DNA of 64,000 nt, taken from the NCBI GenBank assembly GCA_932521025.1, contig OW051471.1, forward strand, positions 7,998,001 to 8,062,000. Reading direction: 5' to 3'. Position numbers and translations under genes: made by a program. The stretch comes from Oscheius onirici. Lineage: Eukaryota > Nematoda > Chromadorea > Rhabditida > Rhabditidae. The first letter of the stretch is position 1; each line of letters opens with the position of its first letter. This document shows positions 43,377 to 55,082 of the stretch, one piece after another. The notes under the pieces were generated by a model. It was not told the DNA's origin and searched no databases. It was given only the letters and a program-made list of their open reading frames with translations.

Positions 43377-45004
43377 TTATGTTATGGGGAACAGCTGTTC
43401 AAATTTCTTGTCGATCTCGGCCAGAGGAGCAGTCAGCTTCAACTCGACCCAAATCTCACAATCCGTGATATCGGGCCTTTTAAGATACTTGCTCCCAAAG
43501 CCTTTGATGAAGGAGATCTTAGCAAAACAGTATTGCTGAAAAGGTTATTTCCGTGTCAAAAACAAACTTACAGATAAACTGGTCAAATCGGTCTGTTCCG
43601 TGATCCCTCTGAGAGTCATATTGAACCTCACCGCATCGAAAATCATCAGTTGCCGGGCTGAATCAATTTTTCTCCTTCTTTATTTACAAAACTCACTGCT
43701 AATGTTGGGTTCCTTATAAGAAGACCCAAGTCTGTAGACGGTGTCGTGTGGATCTCCGACCTTGCTGGCATAATTGGCACACTGAACAAAGACGGTCGAC
43801 TTGCTCACATTCGTCAAAACGACGTTCCCCTGCTCGTCTCTCTTGATCTCTACTCCTTTGCCTGTAGAACAGCTATTGAAAAGGATTGAATGAAAGAGAC
43901 TCACCAACTTGTTTGACGTAGGCGATGAGAGGCGTCTGTACCACATAGGAACCGAGACAAAATCGATTCGGCTGAGGATCAAAGTTTTCCGATTTGGTCA
44001 ACCCGTCGATGTGGAAGATGTCGGCAGTTGTTCCAAAAGAACCATGTGGTTCTGGATCGTCCAACTCGAAAAAGAGCGCCTCGACCCAGTTCTCCTCGTA
44101 CTCTCTTTTGGGAATGAGGAAGTTCGGTGATTCGTCAGCAACGACGTGGATTATCTGACCACTCCCGGTCGTTTCTGCTTCAATTAGACTAAAAAAAGAG
44201 TCATAATCCCTCAGCCTGTGAAATCCGTCTTCGCGTTATTATGGAGCTCTAACCGGTCCCACATTAGCGGAACAGATTATGGCATTCATAAGAGATAAAC
44301 AGACTCACTCCATATCCATTTTAGTCGACGGCCTCAGCGGATTCGGACCTTCGTCTCTTGCCGTTCTCTGTTGGATATGGTACATGAGTTCCTGTTTGAC
44401 CCGTTGGGATGAAAACCCGGAAGTTTCGGGGAACTGTCTAGAAGGACCTGGAGCAAAGTTGGAAAAGGGACCAGGACCGGGAGACATCATTTGAGAGTTG
44501 GGAGAGCACTGAAAAGAGAATAGCTTGAATTCACTTCTGGTATCTCACCACTTCTCTCTTGATGTTCATCGGAAAGTTTGGTGACATGCTAGAAGCCGGA
44601 GATGCTCCTGCAAACGGAGTTGGAGGGAAAGGCGGTGCAGCTCCTCCGAAGCGAGGATCCATCGGTGGTGGCATTGGAGCATCGTCTATCCACGATGAAG
44701 CTGAAAAAGAGTTTTTTTTCCTTTTACTAGGTTTCAAGAGTGACCAATGGATACTTAGTTTTACTGGAAATTGTTATTCTTCTACTGAAACGAGTTCCTT
44801 TCCCAAATGAGAAAAATACTAAAAGAATTGAACTCACCGCTTGTCCCAGGCTGTTGGTTCATCTTCTGTCGCAATAACTAGTGTTCGATCCTGGAATACT
44901 ATGTGTCCGATGTCCAGAACAGGAAACAGTAGAAATCTGATCGCTTGCTTCTTGAGATGTGATATCCGAAAATCTATTGAAGGTTTGGTGGTTTGATTTG
45001 CCAT
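43377..45004 (-). CDS. Smad-family protein with MH2 domain, no visible MH1
   Basis: Clear exons are 44700-44549, 44508-44309, 44188-43905, 43861-43697, 43657-43572 and 43535-43377. They encode a Pro/Met-rich linker (APMPPPMDPRFGGAAPPFPP) and an MH2 domain: ENWVEALFFELDDPEP, QPNRFCLGSYVVQTPLIAYV, KGVEIKRDEQGNVVLTNVSK, STVFVQCANYASKVG, ARQ/TRQLMIFD and the end KISFIKGFGSKYLKRPDIT. A further upstream exon (45004-44838, MANQTTKPSIDFRISHLKKQ) has a donor but does not join the next exon in phase, so the 5' end is unresolved. No zinc-binding MH1 is seen within 2 kb. MH2-only or MH1-divergent Smads act in the nematode dauer TGF-beta pathway (DAF-14, DAF-8); assignment to either is inference. Confidence 0.8.
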
Positions 45005-45549
45005 AATGTCTCTTTTGGGACAGAAACAAACAGAGTTAATAAGTTTGTTTTGGCTAAGATAGCTGTGAGGATCGGATGAGAGTATATCTTTCCGTGATTT
45101 TTTCAATTTATTAGGTGCAAGAAATTTGAAGCCTCTGTTTGTCAAACCTTTGAGACAGAAAAAGGAGTGAGAGGAAAAAGTATATTGTTGACAAAACAAA
45201 CTGTAAACACAAACTGGTTCGTATACGATAGCCGATGTTTCAACGAAAATACTGTACGCAATGAAGAAAATACTTTCGTATAGACGTCAGGTCAAGAAAA
45301 ACGGTAGCCAATTCAATTTTTCTTTTTTTAGGAGTCGGTTTTTCTCTATCTTTCTCCATCTTTTACCTCATCTTTTTTGCTATTTATTTGTTCCGAGACA
45401 AACCGAATAGAGTGTAGTTTTCTGCAAACAATAAAATACCAGATTCTCCGTTTGAAAGGTTCCGAAAAAAAAATGTTTTCTGCCCGATTCATCTCGAATA
45501 TTTATTGCTCTCGCAAAAGCAACCTTTCATAAATGTTAATTTTCAAAGG

Positions 45550-48500
45550 ATGAAAAAGAAGCCGTCATACCTCTTTGCGCCGTATAAATCGCTCGGCGTG
45601 CATACGACGGCAGTCCGTCCCGTCTTCCTCAACAACACAAACTTCAAGACGCCGTACATTTCGCTATTCTGCCCAATCAGCAACCAACTCGCAGAATACA
45701 ATGCCAGCAAATTACGAAAAATCTCCGTTTCTGACTGTCTCCCGGTCGACATTACTGCTGTTGCCGTAAAAACCAGGTTTTTTCTTTTCGTTTCGTTTCT
45801 ATGCTGTAAATTTCAGAGCTCTTGGCCAAGCGTGCGGCATTTTTGCCGCTGCCGGACGAGCCATCTACTGTTTGACCTTCTGCCGAGCCGTGGAGAAAGT
45901 ACTCCCTCTAAAATGTGAAGTGAAACACATGATCGTTCTCAGCGACCAATTAGTTAGCTTACTCTCTGTTTACAAACACTGAATACCATGTTTTAGATTC
46001 TGGTAGATACCGAGAATGGTTTGCGCGTGATCGATTGTGAGAGTGGAGAAGAAACTCTTCATTTGGAAGGAACGAACGCATTCAAAGTGACGTCCATCAT
46101 TCATCCAGCCACCTATATCAACAAAATTGTTCTGGGCTCTTCGGACGGCAGCTTAAAGATTGTGAATTTTCGCACAGGAAAAGTTGTTCATCAGTTTACG
46201 AAATGTGAGCTTTTTTATAGCTCATTTTACCAAACTGCTGAAAACTAAACTGGGGTGCTAACACTTTTTGTCCGCATTGTTGCTGTGAAAATCTGGTCAA
46301 CCATTTTTCGTTGCAGTAGTCGACGGCTCTATCGATGTGCTCGAGCAGACGCCGGTCGTCGACATGCTGGCCCTCGGTGTCTCCAGCGGACTCGTCATAT
46401 TACACAATATCAAAACAGACGAACAGATTATGTCTTTCCGTCACGACAGGGCCATTTCGGCTATAGGATTCAGGTACTGCCTTCTTTACTTGTTTCTCAA
46501 AACAAATTCAGAACTGACGGTCTTCCAATGATGACGACTGCCGATTCAGGCGGACACATTGCCGTCTGGGATTTGGAAAAGCAGGAGCTGGTCGGGAAGA
46601 TTGGCAATGTACACAAGGCCCCCGTCACCCAGCTCTACTTCTTCCGAAACGAACCAATCATGATCAGTAGCTCTGCCGACAACTCGATTCGCGTCTGGAT
46701 TCTCGATTCGGGCGATGCGATGCCCAGACAGCTGAATGTCTTGGAAGGACATGCCGAGCCGGCCAGTGCAGTTACTTTCTCTTCAAAAGATGAAGTAAGA
46801 ATATCTGTTTATTTGTCTCCTAGCCTAGTCTTTTCCAGTTTATTACGGCTAGTTTGGATGGTTCTATCAGAAAACACTCTGTAATTCACAATTCGTTGAG
46901 ATGCAAGCTCGGAGATGCTGGAATCATGTCAAAGTGAGTTTTTTTTACGTCTCAAAGGTTTCGTTTTCTATCTGATTCACAAAAAAGAGTACAACATTAT
47001 ATATTCAGATCGATGGCGAAAAATAAGAACCGTGCTGTGAAAACTATCCGTATGGATCCCGTTGTTGACATTTCGATCGGTCTCACTCGAGAAGCCGCCT
47101 GGGATAATATCCTCTGTCGCCATTCGGACAGTCTTCCCGTCTCGACTTGGACATCTAGAAAAACGACGATGGGCAAACACAAGGTATTATCGTACCCAGT
47201 TCTCTAAAACTTGAACTATCAGCTAGTACATCCCCGTTTCACGACCGATTCGGCCATGTTCCACGCTACCGCCACGACCACATGCGTCTCGCCTTGCGGA
47301 AACTTTGCTTACATCGGCTATTCTACGGGTTTTTCATCATCACAATAAAATTATCTTCATTTTCAGGTCATTTGGACCAGTTCAACATTCAAAGTGGCCG
47401 TCTCGTCCGCTCCTTTGGCGAGGAGACTACGCTCGAAAATGACCAAGAAGTCAAAGTTGGAAAAGCACATACGGCTGCTGTAACCGCCCTGGCAGTAGAT
47501 GTTCGTGGAAGTGAACTTGTCAGTGGCAGTTCAGCCGGAGAATTGAAGTTCTGGGATGCCAGGAAGGGTAAATGCACGACGACGATGAGGACCAGACTGC
47601 GGATTTGGGGATGTGTCCAGTCTCCTGCCAGCAATTTGATTGCCGTCAGTTGTGCTGAAGATAGTGGTGGGTTTCTTCAGGCTCGTTGATTCTGGGTTGT
47701 TGCGCTGCGCTGCACGGTTGAGGCGGCGGTTCGGAGCTGCTCTGCGGTGCGCCGCGCTGAACGAGGCGGTGGGCTTTGACGCGTGGTGTAGTGGCTAAGA
47801 GGCCGAACTACAAATCCAAATATTTGGTCCAGTTCAATTCCCCTTGTACTAAAAGTCTTTTGCTTTTTATATTTATTGCTATTTTTGTTATACCCCGCGT
47901 CAAAGCCCGCCGCCTCGTTCAGCGCAGTGCAGCTCAGAACCGCCGCCTCAACCGCGCAGCGCAGGTTTTCAACAAGCCTGGTTTTTAGTACGGAAAATTA
48001 GAAAGAAATTTGAATTTTTATAGTTATATTCGTTCACATCGCCCCTTTAAAAATTTCATTTTCAGGACCTTCTGTGGCCGTGATCGACACTCTCTGTAGA
48101 AGAGTCGTCCGTTCGTTCAAAAGAATCGGAAAGGAACTGAACGCGATGGCCTTCTCAAGTGACGGAAAATGGCTTCTGACCGCCGATAATGAATGTTACG
48201 TCAGAGTTAGTTCTTTCTAAAAAAAAATTTGTAAGAGCTATTCTTCAGGTCTGGGAGCTTTCAACCTCAAAACTAATCGATGTCATGCTCTTTTCGAAGC
48301 CGTGCATTGGTCTTTCTTTCAATGAGACAGGACAGTATCTGGCTACCATTCACAAGGTAAATATAAATTTCTTCTCGTTGTCAGTACAAAACACATCTTA
48401 GGACGAAAAATCCATCGAAGTCTGGGCCAATAAGAAGCTTTTTGCGGCGCAATTGAACATCAAAGCTCTGCCGCTTGAGTTCAAGCCGACATGGGAACTT

Positions 48501-49304
48501 TCCGTCGAAAATGACTACGAAAAGGCTTTGATCGATGAGGCCAGTGAAGAAGAAGACGTGATGGAATCAGATAAACGATTCGACGATGAGCTGGTCAGCT
48601 ATTCCGGCCTTCCGCCGTCACGATGGGCCAACTTGGCCGACTTGGCTCTAATTCGCGACAGAAACAAGCCCACTGAGCCTGTTAGGAAGCCGAAACAGGC
48701 TCCGTTTTTTTTGACGGCGGCTGCAACGCTGGAAGGATTCGAATTCGAAGTGATGAAGGAAGAAGATACCGAAGAACAGAGGAAGAACATCCAGGCGAAA
48801 CGGAGTCTTCTCGAGCTGGAGAGCTCTTTCACATCCGCGCTCAGAAAGTAATTTTAAACCTTTTTTATGAGGATCTGTCACCATTGGTTAAAATGGTTAA
48901 CATCATTTTACAGAGCTCAATCAGCAGCCGAGTACTTGTCCGTCTTCGAGCAGCTCAAGCGAATGTCCCTTTCGGCTATTGACTTCCAAATACGCAGTCT
49001 TCCCGCCGACGCTCTCTCACAGTTCCTAAAAATGCTCCTAGAGGTAGTTCTTTGTAGTTTTACTTTCTTAACGCAAGCTTAGGTAATAAAAACTCGCGCC
49101 GATTTTGATCTCGTGCAATCGTATCTCTCCGCATGTATCAAGATTCATCGTTCGGTGATGTGGAGCAGCGAGTCAGAAGAGAAAGAATTGCCACAGCTGA
49201 TGGAAGAACTGTCTCTCGAGGTCGACAAGGCCTGGCAACCACTGGATGACATCCTCATCGACAACGCTGCCGTCATCCAATGGTTAAAAAATGCTCTTAT
49301 CTAG
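45550..49304 (+). CDS. WDR36 (utp21): UTP21/WDR36, U3 snoRNP WD40 protein
   Basis: Fourteen phase-consistent exons (45550-45776, 45817-45952, 45997-46204, 46317-46473, 46512-46794, 46839-46933, 47009-47183, 47223-47328, 47367-47666, 48066-48205, 48249-48356, 48402-48847, 48914-49043, 49083-49304) encode 910 residues. Tandem WD40 propellers are followed by the C-terminal UTP21 domain. Family blocks include FKVTSIIHPATYINKIVLGS, VVDMLALGVSSGLVILHNIK, GLPMMTTADSGGHIAVWDLE, AFSSDGKWLLTADNECYVRV, PPSRWANLADLALIRDRNKP and FDLVQSYLSACIKIH. The protein belongs to the small-subunit processome needed for 18S rRNA maturation. Intron 9 (47667-48065) carries a foldback/tRNA-like insertion. An RTE fragment lies about 100 bp behind the stop. 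Confidence 0.95.
47697..47969. mobile_element. Foldback element with internal tRNA-like unit, in WDR36 intron 9
   Basis: The GC-rich arms GGTTGAGGCGGCGGTTC...GAACGAGGCGGTGGGCTTTGACGCG and CGCGTCAAAGCCCGCCGCCTCGTTC...GAACCGCCGCCTCAACC are near-perfect inverted repeats of about 80 bp. Between them, from 47783, is GGTGTAGTGGCTAAGAGGCC (A-box-like) and, about 40 bp later, CCAGTTCAATTCCCC (B-box-like), with TACAAATCCAAA between. The arms are far more GC-rich than the host intron. Confidence 0.75.
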
Positions 49305-49407
49305 GTTCCTCTTTTCATTGTTATTTCTGGTTGTTAACTGTTATTTTGTTGAGTTTTCTTTCCGTCCAAGTGTTTGTCTCCTTATATGAACTTGAATTCT
49401 TTATTCG

Positions 49408-50787
49408 TTTAATCAAGTCTAATGATCGACAAGGGCGCCTCTAAGATTGGACCATTCGAGCTTCGTCATTCTCCACCAAGTCTGTCCAGCAATTTCTTTG
49501 ACTTCGTCTCGCCATCTACTCCGTTGTCCTCCTGCTCGTCTTGTGCCTTCCCTGGGAATCCATTCCGTTATCTTCTTCGTCCATCGATTTTGGTGCATTT
49601 CAGCTATACGTTCAACCCAGTGGAGTTTTTTCATTATTGCCATCCTTTTCCAGTCCTGAACCTTCGCTGTTCTATGGAGTCTCTCATTTGTCCATCTGTC
49701 AATCAGCGAAACTCCCAGCATTCGACGTATCAACTTTCGTTGAGCAACTTCAAGGGCATTCCTATCCAATTCCTTCAACAACCATGTTTCCGCTCCAAAC
49801 AGTACCACTGGAGTAACCACAGACTCGAATAGGATGCGTCTTTTAGCCAAAGGAATTCTCCTATCACAAAGTAGCGTACGGTTTTCATTGTACTTCCAGT
49901 ATCCGAGACCAATTCTTCTCTTTACTTCGCTTCTATCCGCGATCGGAATGGTAATCTTGGAGCCCAGAAAAGTAAAAGCTTCTACGAACTTGATTGTTTC
50001 TCCTCGGATCTTGATTGGCACTCGTCCTTTGGTAGATGTCATAGCCACTGTCTTTGCGTAGTTGATCTGTAGTCCGATTGAGAGCATCTTTTCCTCCAGT
50101 TTTATTAGCATTCTTTCCAGTTCTGGGCGACTTTTAGCGAAGATAACCAAATCGTCAGCGTATGCCAGGAGAGGTAACTGCTCGCCGTTTACTCTCAGAC
50201 CATCTTGCTCCCAATCAGTGCTGTTCACAGCGCTAGCCAAGACCGAGTTGAACAGTTGTGGGCTGATGACGTCACCTTGGCGTACTCCACGTTGAACAGG
50301 GATATTCACTGTGCTTCCATTGACTAGAATTTCAGTCGACGAGGCTTCGTAGATTCGTTGTAACAGGATAACTAGCGGCTGCGGTATTCCACGTTCGATA
50401 AGTGAGTTCGACACTTTAGTCCTATCTACAGTATCAAACGCTTTTCGGCTATCGATATAGCACAAGTAGAGACGAATGTTGTGTTCGTAGCATTTTTCGA
50501 CGATCTGTTTCACACAGTGCGTATTGTCAGCCACCGAATATCCTTTTTTTAAAACCAGACTCCCATTCGTCGTCGGACTCAGGAAGTGTTCTAGATATCA
50601 GGCACAGCAGCGTTCTAGACATGACTTTCCAACAGCACTGTAGGAGAGTTATTGGTCTGAAGTTGGCAGGATTATGAACTTGAATATCTTTCAGAGAAAT
50701 TAACTCACAAAAACAGACAGTAACCCACAATTGTGTATTTTGATGAGTCAGACTGCGTTTCTGGAAGGTTATAGCCAAAAGGGACAT
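49408..50787 (-). mobile_element. 5'-truncated RTE-type LINE, reverse transcriptase domain
   Basis: The minus strand encodes the palm and thumb of a non-LTR reverse transcriptase. Motifs in order: NPANFRPITLLQ (start of RT), SRKAFDTVDR, RGVRQGDVISPQLFN, PLLAYADDLVIFAKS (catalytic YADD), KTVAMTSTKGRVP, RRMLGVSLIDRWTNERL and the C-terminal RAGGQRSRWRDEV, ending TGA at 49419. Two frames meet at a homopolymer run near 50530 (TTTTTTT/AAAA), a one-base frameshift. The endonuclease domain is missing. Coding quality is otherwise high, so insertion is fairly recent compared with the remnant at 6655-7002. Confidence 0.88.
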
Positions 50788-51350
50788 TCGCTTGAGCTGC
50801 TCAAATACGGACAGGTTGTCGGCAGTTGAAAAATGATATTAACCATTATAACACCAATGACAGTTTCTCGTAAAAGAAAACAAACGTAAAAGGATGTCAT
50901 TTCACGTATTTTAACCGAAATAGGATATTTTCGAGTGATCAAGCCAAATCTTTTGAACAAAAGATGCCTTTTCACTATGCTTTGAACCGAAAGCTATTTA
51001 GTGGGCAAAAATCTGCAAAAAAGTTGTTAGGTGCATCGAAAAACTTGTGAAAATTAGCGAGAAATGATAGAATTCTTCTCGAAAAAATGAAAATGTGTTT
51101 GAAAGCGTGCCAAAGTACGGTAGGATTACTGTAGGAGTACTGTAGGGATACTGTAGTTAGGAAGTTGAGCGGGATTTCTCCGTTAAATGTTCATATTGTC
51201 AAAAAAAAAACTCAAGTCAGGAATCAGAACAAAGACGTCAACTAATAAAATGAAAAACAACTTACCAAATGTTTCATCTGATGATGAAAACGAGAGCCTC
51301 CTTGGCTTGAGACTTTGGAAAGAATCGTCCATGTGGAAAGACAGCACGAG
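50788..51350. other. Intergenic, no recognisable gene
   Basis: AT-rich. GTAGGATTACTGTAGGAGTACTGTAGGGATACTGTAG at about 51120-51156 is a short tandem of about 12 bp. Nothing coding is supported. Confidence 0.4.
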
Positions 51351-51351
51351 A

Positions 51352-51440
51352 AGAGACTGAAGGCAACTTTTCACTTTTCTACGTCAATTTTCGCTTTCAA
51401 CTTTCGCTTTTATGTAATTTGACAAGTCCTGACTTGTCAA
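51352..51440. repeat. Dispersed GAGACTGAAGG... repeat, copy 2
   Basis: Related to 38366-38460, same orientation; see that entry. Confidence 0.5.
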
Positions 51441-51523
51441 ATTTAGAACCAATTTCCTTTCGCTTTTGAGCGTTTGTTCAGTGAAGTAAATACAAGTCTT
51501 TTAGATTTTTCGCCTTCGAGCAG

Positions 51524-52248
51524 ATGGAGAAGAGACGACCAGACGATGACGAGCAACCAAGGATGAAGTCGACGGGACGTGGTAAGTCGTTGAATTTCTG
51601 TAAAAAGTATCGGTTGTATTGACTATACACATTTTTATGGTTACAAAAACACATCCTGGTTAGGTTTCTCAATTTTTTCACCGATACTTGTCACCTATAT
51701 GTTTGTACCGGGCATACTGTTTATTTTCTGTCGAATGACTCTGACCGGACGTTGTTCTTCATTTGTTACTTCTCTCCGGATTCATCCTCCAATCTCACGT
51801 TTTCAGGTATCTCCTCCTTCCGTCTTCAACAGCGACTGGAATCGACCAAGTCTGCCAGATGAGTTTTTTTTTTTAAAACTGCTTCTCTTAGATCTTTTTT
51901 TCAGGAATGTTTGTTTATTCAGGACTCTAAAACGATGGGTAAGATGCCTCGACGCCCACATCCAGCTCTATGTCTTTTTTTAGGATAAGTTTTTCTTTTT
52001 GTTTTGTTCTAAAATGCTATGGCCTTTGGTTTTGTACGACTAGTTTCAGTGCCTCGACGCCTCTTCCGCAGATGTGTTGGGAACGGTGTTCAAGCGGGGA
52101 ATCTTTCACGATATTTTTTTGTAGATAAGTTTCTATTTTGTATTGTTTTTGACATATTATTATTCGCATTTAGTATATTTCAGTGCGAGTGCTCGACAGA
52201 AGCGACATCGTCAGTTAGTTTCCCGATCCTCTTTTACTTTGATTGAAA
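51524..52248 (+). other. Scattered exon-like segments, unresolved small gene
   Basis: ATG at about 51524 opens MEKRRPDDDEQPRMKSTGR, followed by a good GTAAGT donor. Later segments with acceptors are GISSFRLQQRLESTKSAR (stopping at TGA), then CLDASSADVLGTVFKRGIF-like and CSTEATSSVS-like pieces after TTTCAG sites. I could not join more than the first two in frame (37 residues). ATGCCTCGACGCC is repeated at 51942-51954 and about 52051-52063. It may be a small gene, or an eroded one. Confidence 0.2.
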
Positions 52249-52870
52249 TCTACCTTTAAAATCATTTTCCCCTTTAGATTGTAGTTATTTAGAGCCTAAA
52301 ATATATCAGCTTGAAGAGAATTGGCAGTATTCTGTTTACCTATCTTATTGGAGAATTTTGAAAACCGTGCTTATTTGTTGTTCCACCAAAACTTGTTCAT
52401 TGTTGACTACTAACAATAAGCTTGTTTCGCGAAGAATTATTGATGACGTTTGAATTCTTCTAGATTGGAGTCTTGTAAGTCGATTTCTACCTGATACTCC
52501 AAAAGATTATGTGAGTCGTCTGTCCACGAGCTTTTCTGTCTTCCAAGCTGCCGAGATCAAGTTGCTGTTAGAAAAGAGATCAGCATAAAACACTTGTTAC
52601 TCCGAGTCTGCCCCTGATATTCTCCTTTACTTACTTTACTTCAGTTCTGGTTGTTACTGTCGTTTTGTTGGGAAAGCAGACCGTAATCTCAAAATTGTGT
52701 ATTTAAGTGAGTCAGAAGGCGACTCCTCCTCTTTCGTTTGGCGAACTTGTTTCTCGCGCCTCATTGAAGAAATACGAGAGGAGGTATAAAGGGTCACAAG
52801 GCGTCTACACCATCTCTCCACTTGTTGACCTTTTCTCCAATATAATTCGTCTGAATAAGACTTTTTTTAG

Positions 52871-54205
52871 ATGTCAACAATACTTCTTCTTGTTCTAAGC
52901 TTTGTGTCTGTCTCCGAAGGATTCTTCGGAATGGGACGAATGCAGTCGGTCGGAGTCACAGGAAGACTTCTCTGCAATGGAATACCTACTCCCGGTATTC
53001 GGGTCAAACTATACGATCAGGAAATTTGTAGGTTTCCACTGAGCAGTTTTCTTGTAAAAACCAATTGAAGTAGAGGAAAGTGACAAACACTTAGAAAACT
53101 TACCATTTACGAACGGTTGTTTTATGACCAGTTCATTTTTTCTATTTGAGCTCAAAGCAAGTGATGATGCACAAGTGAGTTTGTTAGTGCATAGTTCAAC
53201 AGTTTATTTTGACGGAATCGAGGGGTATCATGCAGAAATGGTCGTTTCTTGGAATCCTTCGACGCTCTCAGGTCTCGACCACTGCCCAGTTTCTTCTAAT
53301 CCAGGAGGTGACATCCTGACCGAGTCGTGAAGACATCTTCTTGATTGGAGTTGTCTTCTTGTTCGGGTAGACGGCTGCTTGACTTGGTGGAATCACTGTA
53401 GAGACGAGCATCGCTGGTGGAGCCATGAAGGTTGACTTGACAATCCCGCTGTGTCGCAGTTCTGGGATTGGAATCCTCTTCTTTCCACAGTAGATTCTGG
53501 CCTTGGTAGAATCGCTAGGGAGCGCTTGAGGAAGCACTCGCACAGCTTGTGAAAATAAAAACAATTGAAAATAAAAGCAATTAGTGCATAGACCAGCTAA
53601 TATTTGATTGACCATGGTCTTTTCTTCTCTAAGGAAGTTGCCACAGTGCGTATTTGTCCGAGGGGAGCTTGACTTGGTGTTATTTGGAGTAAAAAGACTT
53701 ACAATTATAAAACGATGAAAAAAAAAACAGGATCAAAGACGAGTTTTACCGGTGAAGGTACTTTGACCAATGCTTAGACTCGACCGCAATAGGAACTGTC
53801 ATAAAAACAATCTCGCCTTTCCAGTTTTGGTTATTACCTTTTTAAGAGTGTTGCTTTTAGGAAACACTTCCAAAACAACCGTTTTCATCTATTTTCAGTC
53901 TTCGATCACGAACTGGCCATCAGTTACAGTAATCCGATGGGAATATTTATGCTCTCCGGTCACAAAAGAGAATTCACGTCCATCGACCCCAGATTCTACA
54001 TCTACCATCGGTGCAACTACAATGGGGTGAGATATAGACCGAAAACGCAAAAAAAAATCCAATTTAGCCGTGTTTGAAAAAGTCGGAGATTGAAGTTCCG
54101 AGGCAGTTCATCACGGACGGAAAAATTCCCATGGTATCTTACCAATTGGGACCAGTCGAATTGAGCGGACGTTTCCATTCGGACTCTGTCGATTGTATCA
54201 ACTGA
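52871..54205 (+). CDS. Transthyretin-like (TTL) secreted protein
   Basis: The signal peptide MSTILLLVLSFVSVSEGFFG and the TTL start QSVGVTGRLLCNGIPTPGIR are in exon 1 (52871-53027). The last exons, 53899-54026 and 54068-54205, give FDHELAISYSNPMGIFMLSG, FYIYHRCNYNG and RQFITDGKIPMVSYQLGPVE, the paired-Cys TTL pattern. A tiny middle exon (about 53158-53174, SSDDAQ) is needed, but its phases do not match fully, so the centre is uncertain. TTL proteins are an expanded nematode family of extracellular beta-sandwich proteins, some acting in corpse recognition. A poly(A) signal follows at about 54236. Confidence 0.8.
53268..53615 (-). CDS. Antisense ORF inside the TTL intron (115 aa)
   Basis: The minus-strand frame from ATG 53615 to TGA 53268 is Lys/Pro/Ser-rich: VRVLPQALPSDSTKARIYCG, KKRIPIPELRHSGIVKSTFM, PPSQAAVYPNKKTTPIKKMS. 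It may start as an exon at about 53547, after a TTTTCACAAG acceptor. Composition and the lack of stops suggest real or recently real coding sequence. No family recognised. It lies entirely inside the roughly 725 bp intron of the opposite-strand TTL gene. Confidence 0.35.
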   Translation of the reverse strand: MVNQILAGLCTNCFYFQLFLFSQAVRVLPQALPSDSTKARIYCGKKRIPIPELRHSGIVKSTFMAPPAMLVSTVIPPSQAAVYPNKKTTPIKKMSSRLGQDVTSWIRRNWAVVET

Positions 54206-54253
54206 GCACTGTACATACTACTGTAAAGTAATTGTCAATAAAAACATTTATAA

Positions 54254-54850
54254 ATGAACCAGCCGTCTACGACGGCTTTCGCCGCCCTTGCTCACGTACG
54301 TAACAACTGCTGTCCAAATTTTGATTACCAAACACCATTACGCTTTAGTAGTAGAGAGACCAGCCGCCTTCGGCGACTTCGTCGCCTTTATAGTCTGTTG
54401 AAGAAAAGAGAACATTTTGTGAATCAAATCGGATTTTTTTTCCATCTGAGTAGCAACGTTTTCATGTTCAATTTTTTCTTGAATGAATTACTCTCAATCT
54501 CTTCTGCTCCATTCCCCAGTCAACCGATCACTTCTGATCCCTTCTCCACTCAACCGATCCCTTCTGATTCCTTCCCTAGTCAACCGATCCCTTCTGCTTC
54601 CTTCCCCAGTCAACCGGTCCCTCGGGCCTCGGACAAACAAACAAACATCCACACAGAGTCCACGACAGACACCATTGCGCTTTAGATAGTAGAGATTCCC
54701 CCAGACGCGTTCCCCTCAAAAAACTATCTCGTTCAATAAAAGATTAACATGACAATACCAATACATGTTACGCTGGTCTCGACAACTGCAGACTTCACTA
54801 CGGACGGACACCATTGCACTTAAGAGGACGGACACAGTAAAGAAAGTTGA
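54254..54850. repeat. Minisatellite and short direct repeats
   Basis: 54515-54631 holds about 3.7 copies of a 30 bp unit (CAGTCAACCGATCCCTTCTG + CTTCCTTCCC). Because 30 is divisible by three, the plus frame reads a ten-residue repeat (FPSQPIPSDS-like). Flanks carry the direct repeat ACACCATTRCGCTTTAG..AGTAGAGA at about 54333 and 54668, with a partial third copy ACACCATTGCACTTAAGA at about 54807. GC-rich imperfect palindromes occur at 54263-54290 and 54360-54390. Confidence 0.7.
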
Positions 54851-55082
54851 ACAGTGGTAGCTATGAAGATGTCATTGTGTTCAGTTCATCTATGGCTAGA
54901 TTTGAAGATTACATTTCGACTATTCAATTTAAAAACAATATGCGTTAGTAAACCAATAGAATGGACAGAGTACCATGGCCAATGGCAGACAATGGATGAC
55001 GTCCTGAATGAAAACACAGGGATTTGTTCCAGTTATTGATGTATTTTGTCTTGCAATAATAAAATGAATTCGTGAACCACCA

